A stretch of DNA of 64,000 nucleotides from Intrasporangiaceae bacterium URHB0013 (GTDB lineage Bacteria; Actinomycetota; Actinomycetes; Actinomycetales; Dermatophilaceae). Below the pieces are notes generated by a model. The model worked only from the letters and a program-made list of their open reading frames with translations, had not been told where the DNA came from and ran no database searches. The first letter of the stretch is position 1. Every line of letters begins with the position of its first letter. The stretch lies in assembly GCA_000620545.1 (NCBI GenBank), contig JIBA01000014.1, positions 372,001 to 436,000 on the forward strand, read 5' to 3'. The translations under genes were made by a program, and so were the position numbers. Of this stretch, positions 37,902 to 47,457 are shown in pieces.

Positions 37902-39986
37902 TCAGACGGACGCGGACCGAAGGGGCGCGAGGCCCCGGGCGGTCCGGATCACACCGACCATCTCGCCCATGATGTCGTTGAGGCCGAAGTCCTTCGGGGT
38001 GAACACCATGGCGACCCCGGCCGCCCGAAGCGCGGCCGCGTCGGACTCCGGGATGATGCCACCGACGATGACCGGCACGTCGCCGGCCCCGGCCTCGCGC
38101 AGGCCGCGCAGCACCTCGGGGACGAGCTCCATGTGCGAGCCGCTGAGGATCGAGAGCCCGACGAGGTGGACGTCCTCGGCCACGGCGGCCGCGACGATCT
38201 GCCCGGGGGTCAGGCGGATGCCCTGGTAGACCACCTCGAAGCCGGCGTCGCGGGCGCGCACGGCGACCTGCTCGGCGCCGTTGCTGTGTCCGTCGAGACC
38301 CGGCTTGCCGACGAGGACGCGCAGCTTCTCGCCGAGCTCCTCACCGGTGCGCGCCACGAGCGCGCGCACGTGCGACAAGGCGTCGCCGGGCTCGCTGGAA
38401 CCCACACCCACGGAGCCGGACACACCGGTGGGAGCACGGTACTCGCCGAACTGCTCGCGCAGGGCGGCCGCCCACTCCCCCGTCGTCACCTCGGCACGGG
38501 CGCACTCGAGCGAGGCAGCCATGAGGTTCACGTCGGACGCCGCGTCGCCGCGCAGCCGCTCCATGGCCGCCTCGGCCCGGGCCCGGCGCTCCGGGTCCGC
38601 GTCACGCGTCTCACGCCACACGCGGACGGCCTCCGCGGCCTGCCGCTCCACGCCGGCGTCGACGGTCTGGATCGCCGTGTCGAGGTCGGCCGTGAGCGGG
38701 TTGGGCTCGGTGGTCTCGAAGCGGTTGAGACCGACGATGACGGCCTCGCCCGACTCGATGCGACGGCGCCGCTCCGCGTGCGAGGCGACGAGCGCGGACT
38801 TCATGTAGCCGGACTCGACGGCGGCGACCGCTCCGCCCATCTCCTGCACCCGGGCCATCTCCGCCTTGGCGCCCGCGACGAGCTCGGCCACCTTGGCCTC
38901 GACGACGACCGAGCCGGTGAAGAGGTCGTCGTGCTCGAGCAGGTCGGACTCGTAGGCGAGCACCTGCTGCATGCGAAGGCTCCACTGTTGGTCCCACGGG
39001 CGCGGCAGCCCGAGCGCCTCGTTCCACGCCGGCAGCTGGATCGCACGAGCCCGCGCGTCCTTGGACAATGTGACGGCCAGCATCTCGAGGACGATGCGCT
39101 GGACGTTGTTCTCGGGCTGGGCCTCCGTCAGGCCGAGGCTGTTGACCTGCACGCCGTAGCGGAAGCGCCGCGCCTTGGCGTCGGTGACGCCGTAGCGCTC
39201 CCGGGTCAGCTCGTCCCACAGCTCGACGAAGGCGCGCATCTTGCACATCTCCTCGACGAACCGGACACCGGCGTTGACGAAGAAGGAGATCCGGGCGACC
39301 ACGCTCGCGAGCTCCTCGGGCGGGACCTGCCCCGAGTCGCGCACGGCGTCGAGCACCGCGACCGCGGTCGACATGGCGTACGCGATCTCCTGCACGGGCG
39401 TCGCCCCGGCCTCCTGCAGGTGGTAGCTGCAGATGTTGATCGGGTTCCACTTCGGGATCTCGCGAACCGTGTAGGTGACCATGTCGGTGATGAGCCGCAG
39501 CGACGGGCCCGGCGGGAAGACGTACGTCCCTCGGGAGAGGTACTCCTTGATGATGTCGTTCTGCGTCGTGCCGGCCAGGGAGTGCACCCAGGCGGACGGG
39601 TCCTGTCCGGCCGCTTCGGCCTGGCGCTCTGCGGCGACCTGGTAGAGCGCGAGCATCCACATCGCCGTGGCGTTGATCGTCATCGACGTGTTCATCTCGC
39701 GCAGCGGGATCGCGTCGAACAGCGCCACCATGTCGCCGATGTGGCTGATCGGGACGCCGACCTTGCCCACCTCACCGCGAGACAGGACGTGGTCGGCGTC
39801 GTAGCCGGTCTGGGTCGGCAGGTCAAAGGCGACGGAGAGGCCGGTCTGGCCCTTGGAGAGGTTGCGACGGTAGAGCGCGTTGCTCGCAGCGGCACTCGAG
39901 TGACCGGCATACGTGCGCATGACCCACGGCCGGTCGGGCGTCACCCGGGCGGCGGCCGTGGACGGCGTGCTCTCCGTCGAAGACAT
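37902..39986 (-). CDS. ecm: Ethylmalonyl-CoA mutase (B12-dependent)
   Basis: Adenosylcobalamin enzyme that converts (2R)-ethylmalonyl-CoA to methylsuccinyl-CoA. Single chain of 694 residues; catalytic barrel at about 15-540 and C-terminal B12 domain with LDGHSNG (cobalt-ligand His567). The text NALYRRNLSKGQTGLSVAFD, MNTSMTINATAMWMLALY and VQVNSLGLTEAQPENNVQR follows the MeaA/Ecm group rather than methylmalonyl-CoA mutase, which usually has two subunits or a longer N-terminus. It was formerly called meaA. Partners in the window are ccrA, mce, meaB and the PduO-type adenosyltransferase. Confidence 0.93.
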   Translation of the reverse strand: MSSTESTPSTAAARVTPDRPWVMRTYAGHSSAAASNALYRRNLSKGQTGLSVAFDLPTQTGYDADHVLSRGEVGKVGVPISHIGDMVALFDAIPLREMNTSMTINATAMWMLALYQVAAERQAEAAGQDPSAWVHSLAGTTQNDIIKEYLSRGTYVFPPGPSLRLITDMVTYTVREIPKWNPINICSYHLQEAGATPVQEIAYAMSTAVAVLDAVRDSGQVPPEELASVVARISFFVNAGVRFVEEMCKMRAFVELWDELTRERYGVTDAKARRFRYGVQVNSLGLTEAQPENNVQRIVLEMLAVTLSKDARARAIQLPAWNEALGLPRPWDQQWSLRMQQVLAYESDLLEHDDLFTGSVVVEAKVAELVAGAKAEMARVQEMGGAVAAVESGYMKSALVASHAERRRRIESGEAVIVGLNRFETTEPNPLTADLDTAIQTVDAGVERQAAEAVRVWRETRDADPERRARAEAAMERLRGDAASDVNLMAASLECARAEVTTGEWAAALREQFGEYRAPTGVSGSVGVGSSEPGDALSHVRALVARTGEELGEKLRVLVGKPGLDGHSNGAEQVAVRARDAGFEVVYQGIRLTPGQIVAAAVAEDVHLVGLSILSGSHMELVPEVLRGLREAGAGDVPVIVGGIIPESDAAALRAAGVAMVFTPKDFGLNDIMGEMVGVIRTARGLAPLRSASV

Positions 39987-40026
39987 GGCTCGACGGTAGC
40001 GGCGGGGTGCTGCGGTGGGCAGGCGC

Positions 40027-40386
40027 TCAGGCGGTGAGAGGCGCCACAGTCACCGCGGGGTGACGCGGGGCGAGGATGCGTTCGAGACGGCAGCCGCGCA
40101 GCAGGCGCGTCGTGCGGTCGCTTGCGTCGACGAGCAGCATCCGACGGTCGGCGCGGGTGGCCCGTCGGTGCAGGTGGACGATGACGCCGAGGCCTGTCGC
40201 GTCGCCGATCTCCGCGCTGCCGAGATGCAGGCGCAGCTCGCCCGGACCCTGGATGATGACAGCGTGGATCGCGTCGCGGATGTCGGGCACCGTGTGGACG
40301 TCAAGACGCCCCTCGATGATGACGTCGTGGCCGTCGGGTGCGTCGAGCACTCTGACCGGACCCCTGCCATGGGTGTTCAGCGTCAT
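40027..40386 (-). CDS. STAS-domain protein (anti-anti-sigma-like)
   Basis: A 119-residue single STAS domain. The key loop IGDATGLGVIVHLHRRA aligns with the DSSGLG phosphorylation loop of SpoIIAA, with Thr at the phospho-acceptor place. GRLDVHTVPDIRDAI is the N-terminal helix region. The C-terminus is longer and more basic than in SpoIIAA. ATG at 40386 after AGAGGGG. No kinase partner is adjacent. It lies 40 bases upstream of ecm; the upstream region is unusually A+T-rich with a direct repeat. Confidence 0.8.
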   Translation of the reverse strand: MTLNTHGRGPVRVLDAPDGHDVIIEGRLDVHTVPDIRDAIHAVIIQGPGELRLHLGSAEIGDATGLGVIVHLHRRATRADRRMLLVDASDRTTRLLRGCRLERILAPRHPAVTVAPLTA

Positions 40387-40455
40387 GTAGACCCCTCTCA
40401 ACGCTGTGCCGTCACCAATGATGACCGCTCTGGGAGCAAAAACGTTGCCCCTTGG

Positions 40456-40475
40456 AGTCAAGAAGTAGTCAAGAA
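40456..40475 (-). promoter_or_regulatory. Direct repeat with two TTGACT elements upstream of the STAS gene
   Basis: On the minus strand TTCTTGACT occurs twice, 11 bases apart, in an A+T-rich patch 70-90 bases before the STAS start. TTGACT resembles a -35 element, and the one-turn spacing could also suit an activator. No clear -10 box follows. Confidence 0.4.
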
Positions 40476-40583
40476 AATACGAACATCAAGCGAAGACCGT
40501 CGCCGAGTTCTCGTGCGGTCAGGGGCATTCCGGGCAAAGCGGACGATCTCCCGGGCGCGTCTCCAGCGGCGCGGGACGCGGCC

Positions 40584-41870
40584 CTACTCGAACGTGGGCT
40601 CGTCGTCGGGCTCGCGCGTCACGTCGGCACCGAGCGCGCGCAGGGCCTGCTCGAACCGCGGATAGCCGCGGTCGATGTGGTGGACCCCGCTCACGAGGGT
40701 GTCGCCCTCGGCCACGAGCCCCGCGATCACGAGGGCCGCCCCCGAGCGGATGTCGCTGCTCTCGACCGGGGCGCCGGAGAGCACCGGGACGCCGTGGGTC
40801 ATGACGTGGTGCCCGTCGACCTGGGCATCGGCACCGAGACGGGCGAGCTCCTGGACCGTCCGGAAGCGCGCCTCGAAGAGGTTCTCCGTGACCATGGCCG
40901 AGCCCTCCGCCACGGCGTTGTAGGACAGGGCGAAGGGCTGCAGGTCGGTGGGGAAGCCCGGGTAGGGCAGCGTCGCGACGTCGAAGGCGCGCGGGCGGCG
41001 GTCGATCGCGCAGACGCGGAAGCCACGCGGCGTGACCTCGACGTGGCAGCCCGCCTTCTCGAGGGCGCCCAGCGGGGCCCGCAGGTGCTCGGCGACCCCG
41101 CCGACGACCTCGATGTCACCCCGCGTGGTGGCAGCGGCAAAGGCCCAGGTGCCCGCGGCGATGCGGTCCGACACGACCGCGTGCTCGGTCGGGGCAAGGG
41201 CCTCGACGCCGTGGACGGTGATGCGTGACGTGCCCGCGCCCTCGAGGCGAGCCCCCATCGAGACGAGCATCTCGGCGATGTCGACGATCTCGGGCTCCTT
41301 GGCGACGTTGTCGATCGTCGTCGTCCCCCGTGCGAGGACCGCCGCCGTGAGGATGTTCTCGGTGGCACCGACGCTCGGGAAGTCGAGCCGGATGTCGGCC
41401 CCGCGGAGGCCGTTCGGCGCCGTGGCCACGAGGTAGCCGTGCGTCACGTGCACCTCGGCGCCCAGGGCCTCGAGGCCCGCTGCGTGCAGGTCGAGTCCGC
41501 GCGAGCCGATCGCGTCCCCACCGGGCACGGCCACGTCGGCCTCCCCCACGCGGGCCACCAGGGGGCCGAGCACCGAGATGGACGCCCGCAGCGCCCGGAC
41601 GAGCTCGTAGGCGGCCCGGTGACCGATGCGCTCGGGCACGTCGAGGACGACCACGCCGGCGGCCGCGTCGTAGTCGACGTCCACGCCGAGGCGGCGCAGC
41701 AGCTCGGCCATGATCGTCACGTCCGCGATGGCGGGGACGTTCGTCAGGGTGGTGCGGCCCACGGCGAGAAGGGCCACGGCCATCAGCTTGAGGGCACTGT
41801 TCTTGGCGCCCACCACGGCGACCTCGCCCACGAGGTGCGCACCACCGACGACCCGGAATCGCTCTCTCAC
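40584..41870 (-). CDS. murA: UDP-N-acetylglucosamine 1-carboxyvinyltransferase with Asp active site
   Basis: First committed step of peptidoglycan synthesis; transfers enolpyruvate to UDP-GlcNAc. The 428 residues match. GAKNSALKLM carries the Lys23 that binds PEP. In the catalytic loop, E. coli has PGGCAIGAR with Cys115; here the loop is PGGDAIGSR with Asp119. The same Cys-to-Asp change makes Mycobacterium tuberculosis MurA insensitive to fosfomycin, so natural resistance of this target is expected. Start GTG at 41870, before the conserved ERFRVVGG. It is divergent from the adenosyltransferase gene (65 bases). Confidence 0.95.
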   Translation of the reverse strand: MRERFRVVGGAHLVGEVAVVGAKNSALKLMAVALLAVGRTTLTNVPAIADVTIMAELLRRLGVDVDYDAAAGVVVLDVPERIGHRAAYELVRALRASISVLGPLVARVGEADVAVPGGDAIGSRGLDLHAAGLEALGAEVHVTHGYLVATAPNGLRGADIRLDFPSVGATENILTAAVLARGTTTIDNVAKEPEIVDIAEMLVSMGARLEGAGTSRITVHGVEALAPTEHAVVSDRIAAGTWAFAAATTRGDIEVVGGVAEHLRAPLGALEKAGCHVEVTPRGFRVCAIDRRPRAFDVATLPYPGFPTDLQPFALSYNAVAEGSAMVTENLFEARFRTVQELARLGADAQVDGHHVMTHGVPVLSGAPVESSDIRSGAALVIAGLVAEGDTLVSGVHHIDRGYPRFEQALRALGADVTREPDDEPTFE

Positions 41871-41935
41871 CCACCGAACCCTATCGGGGCACCGGGCGAC
41901 CGACGGACGCGCGCGGCGGGTGAGAGAGTGGCCCC

Positions 41936-42580
41936 ATGGTGAACCTGACGCGGATCTACACGCGCACCGGCGACGACGGCACGACGAGCCTCGGCGACCT
42001 CTCACGGGTCAGCAAGAACGACGCCCGGCTCCACGCGTACGCCGACTCCAACGAGGCCAACGCCGCCATCGGCATCGCGGTGGCCTGCGGCGACCTGTCC
42101 GACGAGGTGAGGGCCACGCTGCAACGCGTGCAGAACGAGCTCTTCGACGTCGGCGCCGACCTGTCGACGCCGCTGCGCCAGTCCTACGACTACCCGCCGT
42201 TGCGCGTCGAGCAGCCCTGGGTCGACGACCTCGAGGCGGACTGCGACCACTATCTGAAGCAGGTCGAGAAGCTGCGCTCGTTCATCCTGCCCGGCGGGAC
42301 GCCCGGGTCGGCCCACCTGCACCTCGCGACGACCATCGTGCGACGCGCCGAGCGCTCCGCGTGGGCGGCGATCGACCAGCACGGCACCGACCCGGCGGCG
42401 GATGACACCGGCGCCAAGGGGGCTGGCGGCGTCAACGTCCTCACGGCGAAGTACCTCAACCGCCTCTCCGACCTGCTCTTCATCCTCGCCCGCATCGCGA
42501 ACACGCCGATCGGCGGTGACGTGCTCTGGCAGCCCGGCGGCGGCCGCGTCGAGAAGCCCGAGCGCACGAAGCGGCACTGA
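41936..42580 (+). CDS. Cob(I)alamin adenosyltransferase, PduO type
   Basis: Makes adenosylcobalamin from ATP and cob(I)alamin; 214 residues. Family motifs: YTRTGDDGTTSLGD (ATP-binding N-terminus), ELFDVGADLSTP, FILPGGTPGSAHLHLATTIVRRAERS and LNRLSDLLFILAR. ATG at 41936. It can supply the cofactor of ethylmalonyl-CoA mutase and of any methylmalonyl-CoA mutase; MeaB delivers or protects the same cofactor. An acidic-to-Gly-rich loop near residues 150-160 is slightly longer than usual. Confidence 0.93.
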   Translation: MVNLTRIYTRTGDDGTTSLGDLSRVSKNDARLHAYADSNEANAAIGIAVACGDLSDEVRATLQRVQNELFDVGADLSTPLRQSYDYPPLRVEQPWVDDLEADCDHYLKQVEKLRSFILPGGTPGSAHLHLATTIVRRAERSAWAAIDQHGTDPAADDTGAKGAGGVNVLTAKYLNRLSDLLFILARIANTPIGGDVLWQPGGGRVEKPERTKRH

Positions 42581-42717
42581 GTCCCGTCACGCGACCGTCG
42601 CGAGGCCCAGCGCCTCAGCGATCGCGCAGCAGCAGGGGTCGCCCTGACGTGTCGGCGGCGCCATCAGCGGCGCGCGCAGCGCGGTTCCAGCACGGAGCCG
42701 TGCAGACCCGGCCGGTG

Positions 42718-43155
42718 TCAGGCGACGTTGACGTTGTAGCCCGGGGGTGAGGCTTCCTGCCACGACCGCAGAGCGGTGTAGTCCGGACCCTGCAGTGCCA
42801 GCTCGAAGTCGGTGTCACCGTCGGTGCACGGCACCCGGCTCGCGTCGGGCAGCAGCGGGAGCGAGTCGCTACCCAGCAGCGGCTCGGGAGCATCGAGCAG
42901 GAGGCGCTGGCGCAGCCAGCGATGCTTCGGTCGGACGGAGACGCCCCCGAGGGCATGCCACTCGAGGGCGTTGTCGCCGAACCTGATGAGGCCCAGGCGC
43001 CAGCGGTCGGACTCCGAGCGCCGGAGGCCGCACAGCGTCAGCGGGAGGCCCTTGGCGATGTAGCGGCGGCGCAGGTAGGTCGTCGCGAGGACGACCACCG
43101 CGACCACCAGCAGCGTGCCGATCACGATCTCGGTCGAGGCGAGAACGGACGGCAC
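42718..43155 (-). CDS. DUF2550 membrane-anchored protein
   Basis: A 145-residue protein with one N-terminal membrane segment (about 8-27) followed by RRRYIAKGLPLTLCGLRR and a C-terminal beta-rich domain ending YNVNVA. This is the DUF2550 family, commonly found directly after atpC in actinobacteria, as here (9-base gap). Start GTG at 43155. Function unknown; conserved synteny suggests a link to the ATP synthase or to the cell envelope. Confidence 0.85.
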   Translation of the reverse strand: MPSVLASTEIVIGTLLVVAVVVLATTYLRRRYIAKGLPLTLCGLRRSESDRWRLGLIRFGDNALEWHALGGVSVRPKHRWLRQRLLLDAPEPLLGSDSLPLLPDASRVPCTDGDTDFELALQGPDYTALRSWQEASPPGYNVNVA

Positions 43156-43164
43156 GCGGGAACC

Positions 43165-43440
43165 TCAGTTCGTCTGCAGGGACGAGGCGTCGACGTGCTC
43201 GGCGACGATGGTCACCACGTCGGAGTCGACGGAGAGGAACCCGCCGTCGACCATCACCGTGCGACGCTCGCCCTCGAGGGACTCGATGGACACCTCGCCC
43301 TCGACGAGGATGCCGAGCAACGGCGTGTGGCCGGGGAGGATGCCCAGCTCGCCCGAGATGGACCGGGCGCGTACGAACTTGGCCTCGCCCTCCCAGACCT
43401 TCCGGTCGGCGGCAACCATCTCAACCTTGAGCGAACTCAC
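43165..43440 (-). CDS. atpC: ATP synthase epsilon subunit
   Basis: F1 central-stalk subunit of 91 residues. Only the N-terminal beta-sandwich is present (LKVEMVAADRKVWEGEA, GELGILPGHTPLL); the C-terminal helical hairpin of E. coli epsilon is missing, as in short actinobacterial forms. Start GTG at 43440 after GGAGG. It is separated from atpD by over 2.5 kb that hold two other genes, so it needs its own promoter or read-through from ndh. Confidence 0.92.
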   Translation of the reverse strand: MSSLKVEMVAADRKVWEGEAKFVRARSISGELGILPGHTPLLGILVEGEVSIESLEGERRTVMVDGGFLSVDSDVVTIVAEHVDASSLQTN

Positions 43441-43555
43441 GTTTCCTCCGGATCGTGGGGGTGTGCTCTGCAGTTTAGTGCCTCTGAAAGGATGCTCCGT
43501 ACGCGGTGGCGCAGGCCGCTCGCGCCCTCCCCCATCCTCCACAGGAGTCACATCC

Positions 43556-43993
43556 ATGAGCACAGCCGTGTCCGACGCCCTCCTCGAGCCGACCCGCCGC
43601 CCGGTGGCCGTCGAGACCCTGACCGACGTCATCGACGCAGAGGTGGCCGACAAGTCCGGCCTGGGCGGCGCCGCTGTCAAGGCTGGGTACGCCGCCGCCA
43701 AGAGGCTCGGTGGCAACTTCGTCTCGAGCGCCACCGACCGGCTGCTCCCGCAGTTCGCGACTGCTCTCGACCCCTTCTGGGCCACCAAGGGTGAGACGTC
43801 GTTCGGGGCGCACCTCGCGGCCCAGCCCGACGCCGCTGCCGACGCCCTCCTCGCCGTCACCGATGCGAAGGCGGCGAACACCTCTCACGGCTCGGCGGCC
43901 AAGGTCTACGGCTCCCTGCGTGGGCGGGCCCGGGGCCACGTCGTCGCCGCCCTGCCCCGCCTCGGCGCCGCCGTGGAGCGTCTCGTCCCCTGA
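43556..43993 (+). CDS. DUF6918-type helical protein
   Basis: A 145-residue soluble, mostly helical protein. Pattern: PVAVETLTDVIDAEVADKSGLGGAAVKAGYAA, LLPQFATALDPFW, FGAHLAAQPDAAADALLAVTDAKA, and VYGSLRGRARGHV. This matches the actinobacterial family I know as DUF6918. ATG at 43556 with AGGAG upstream. It runs opposite to the ATP synthase genes, between atpC and ndh. It has its own terminator at 44031-44067. Function unknown. Confidence 0.75.
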   Translation: MSTAVSDALLEPTRRPVAVETLTDVIDAEVADKSGLGGAAVKAGYAAAKRLGGNFVSSATDRLLPQFATALDPFWATKGETSFGAHLAAQPDAAADALLAVTDAKAANTSHGSAAKVYGSLRGRARGHVVAALPRLGAAVERLVP

Positions 43994-44030
43994 CGCGTCA
44001 CCCGCTAGCGGGTTCCGCCGAGCACGTATG

Positions 44031-44067
44031 CCGCTGGGCCGGCTCCGAGGTGGAGCCGGCTCAGCGG
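44031..44067. terminator. Bidirectional terminator between DUF6918 gene and ndh
   Basis: A 16-bp stem with one G-T pair (44031-44046 with 44052-44067) and a 5-base loop, between convergent gene ends at 43993 and 44082. Confidence 0.8.
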
Positions 44068-44081
44068 CGCGTCCGGGAGGG

Positions 44082-45605
44082 TCAGTCGACCCTGGAGGGG
44101 TTCGGTGCCGACGCCTGCTCCGGCGCCGGCTGCGGTGGCATCGCGGGCGCGGGTCCCACCGAAGCGGGTCCGGCCGGCGCCTGGGCGGCCGGCGCGTGGG
44201 CCGACGGCGGCGCCACGTCGGCGACCTCCGTCTGCTCATGAGGGCGGTCCTTGGCGAGACGCGGCAGCCCGGGACTGAACTCCTCGCCGAGGTCGGCGAT
44301 CGCCTGTCTGGCGAACACCTGCTGCTCGGTGACGACACGCTCGGACCGGCCGCGACCGATGAAGGTGACGACCCAGTGGAGCAGCGTCGTGATGCGGTGC
44401 TTGAAACCGATGATGTAGACGAGGTGGACGGCGAGCCACAGCACCCAGGCGAAGAACCCGCTGAACTGTGCCCTGCCGACCGACGCGACGGCCGAGAAGC
44501 GCGAGATCGTCGCCATCGAGCCCTTGTCGAAGTACTCGAAGGGGCCCTTCGGCTGCCGGCCCTCGAGGCGGCGCACGATCTGGTCGGCGGCGTACCGTCC
44601 GCCCTGGATGGCGACCTGGGCGACGCCGGGCAGGCCCCGCAGCGCCATCATGTCGCCGACGACGAAGACCTCGGGGTGACCCGGGAGCGTGAGGTCGTCC
44701 TGGACCTCGATGCGACCGGCTCGGTCGAGCTGCGCGCCGGTCTGGTCGGCGAGCTGGCGACCGAGCGGCGAGGCGCTGACGCCCGCGGCCCAGACCTTGC
44801 AGACGGACTCGATGCGCTCGCGGCCGCCGTCGGCGACCTCGACCTCGATGCCCGTCGAGTCGACGTCGACGACCTTCGCCCCCAACCGCACCTCGACACC
44901 CATCTCGGTGAGCCGCTTCACGGCTCGTCCGCCGAGCTTCTCGCCGAAGGAGCCGAGGACCGCGGGAGCGGCGTCCAGCAGGATGATCCGGGCCTTCGTC
45001 GGGTCGATCCGGCGGAAGTCCCGCCTCAGCGTGCGGCGAGCCAGCTCCGAGATCTGGCCGGCCATCTCGACGCCCGTGGGACCGGCTCCGACGACGACGA
45101 ACGTCATGAGGCGGTCGATCTCGGCCTGGGTCGAGGCCAGCTCGGCCAGCTCGAAGGAGCCGAAGATGCGGCCGCGCAGCTCGAGGGCGTCGTCGATGGA
45201 CTTCATGCCGGGGGCGTGCCGGGCGAACTGGTCGTTGCCGAACCACGACTGGCCGGCCCCCGCCGCGACGATGAGGGAGTCGTAGGGCGTGACCGTCTCA
45301 CGGCCCACGGCGGTGTGCGTGACCGTCCGCGCCGCGAGGTCGATGCGCTCGACCTCGCCGAGCAGCACCTTCGCGTTGTCCTGACGGTGCAGCACCTCGC
45401 GCGTCGACGGGGCGATCTCGCCCTCGGACAGGATGCCGGTCGCCACCTGGTAGAGCAACGGCTGGAAGAGGTGGTGCGTCGTACGGGCGATGAGGGTCAC
45501 GTCGACGTCGGCGCTCTTCAGCTTCTGCGTGCTGAACAGTCCGCCGAAGCCCGATCCGATGACCACGACCCGGTGGCGCGGGGCCTGCTGGGTGGGCGTG
45601 CTCAC
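44082..45605 (-). CDS. ndh: Type II NADH dehydrogenase (NDH-2)
   Basis: Membrane-associated flavoenzyme that oxidises NADH and reduces menaquinone without pumping protons. It has 507 residues. FAD motif VVVIGSGFGGLFSTQKL at the N-terminus, NADH motif FVVVGAGPTGVEMAG near 168, and FVVGDMMAL. A membrane-seeking segment WVLWLAVHLVYIIGF lies near 385-400, followed by an unusual Pro/Ala-rich tail of about 50 residues. Start GTG at 45605 after AAGGAG. It sits between atpD and atpC, an uncommon place, which ties respiratory electron entry to the ATP synthase locus. Confidence 0.94.
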   Translation of the reverse strand: MSTPTQQAPRHRVVVIGSGFGGLFSTQKLKSADVDVTLIARTTHHLFQPLLYQVATGILSEGEIAPSTREVLHRQDNAKVLLGEVERIDLAARTVTHTAVGRETVTPYDSLIVAAGAGQSWFGNDQFARHAPGMKSIDDALELRGRIFGSFELAELASTQAEIDRLMTFVVVGAGPTGVEMAGQISELARRTLRRDFRRIDPTKARIILLDAAPAVLGSFGEKLGGRAVKRLTEMGVEVRLGAKVVDVDSTGIEVEVADGGRERIESVCKVWAAGVSASPLGRQLADQTGAQLDRAGRIEVQDDLTLPGHPEVFVVGDMMALRGLPGVAQVAIQGGRYAADQIVRRLEGRQPKGPFEYFDKGSMATISRFSAVASVGRAQFSGFFAWVLWLAVHLVYIIGFKHRITTLLHWVVTFIGRGRSERVVTEQQVFARQAIADLGEEFSPGLPRLAKDRPHEQTEVADVAPPSAHAPAAQAPAGPASVGPAPAMPPQPAPEQASAPNPSRVD

Positions 45606-45615
45606 GATTCTCCTT

Positions 45616-45637
45616 GTCCTTGAGCTGTCCTTGAGCT
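45616..45637 (-). repeat. Perfect 11-bp tandem repeat before ndh
   Basis: On the minus strand AGCTCAAGGAC occurs twice in tandem and is followed by AAGGAG, the ndh ribosome site. This gives three AAGGA elements in a row. Confidence 0.65.
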
Positions 45638-45906
45638 GGTGTCCTGTGCGAGGTGCTGGCTCGTCGGCGCTGACGGCTACATCTGTGTCAACACCGTCAG
45701 TCGTACCCGCATGCCCCCGCAGGGGACGCCGAAGCTCCCGCGGGCTGCGGTTCTCGTCACAGTCGCGTCGTCGTGTCGTGTGGTTGGGTCTGGACGAGAC
45801 GCAGCGACAGGTCCACGGCGTGGGAGCTGTCGCTGTGGTCGACCCGTGGCGGGGTCCGGACGATCGCCGCCGTCACCACAGCCACGGGGAAGAAGCACCG
45901 GCAGAC

Positions 45907-45945
45907 GACGAACGGGGAGGGCCCAGAGGGCACCTCCCCGTCGTC
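45907..45945 (-). terminator. Terminator after atpD
   Basis: GACGAACGGGGAGG (45907-45920) pairs with CCTCCCCGTCGTC (45933-45945) with one bulged base and a 12-base loop. It begins 22 bases past the atpD stop. Confidence 0.7.
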
Positions 45946-45966
45946 GTGTGGGACGACCCAACCTGG

Positions 45967-47457
<1,491 letters not shown>

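Larger units (their letters stand above)
45606..45966. other. Intergenic region between atpD and ndh (361 bases)
   Basis: No gene seen. It holds the atpD terminator at 45907-45945 and a tandem 11-bp repeat at 45616-45637 beside the ndh start. There is also a 7-bp inverted repeat CTGACGG/CCGTCAG (45670-45676 with 45694-45700) around a minus-strand TTGACA. The last could be a regulated -35 element for ndh, but no fitting -10 box is seen. Confidence 0.5.

Noticed and set aside
37137-40037. Long plus-strand open frame over ecm and the AlkD-like pair
   Set aside because: Same cause: low stop frequency opposite a real coding strand with a conserved mutase.
45686-45691. TTGACA on the minus strand as the ndh promoter
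   Set aside because: No acceptable -10 hexamer is found 16-19 bases downstream; it is only mentioned within the intergenic entry.
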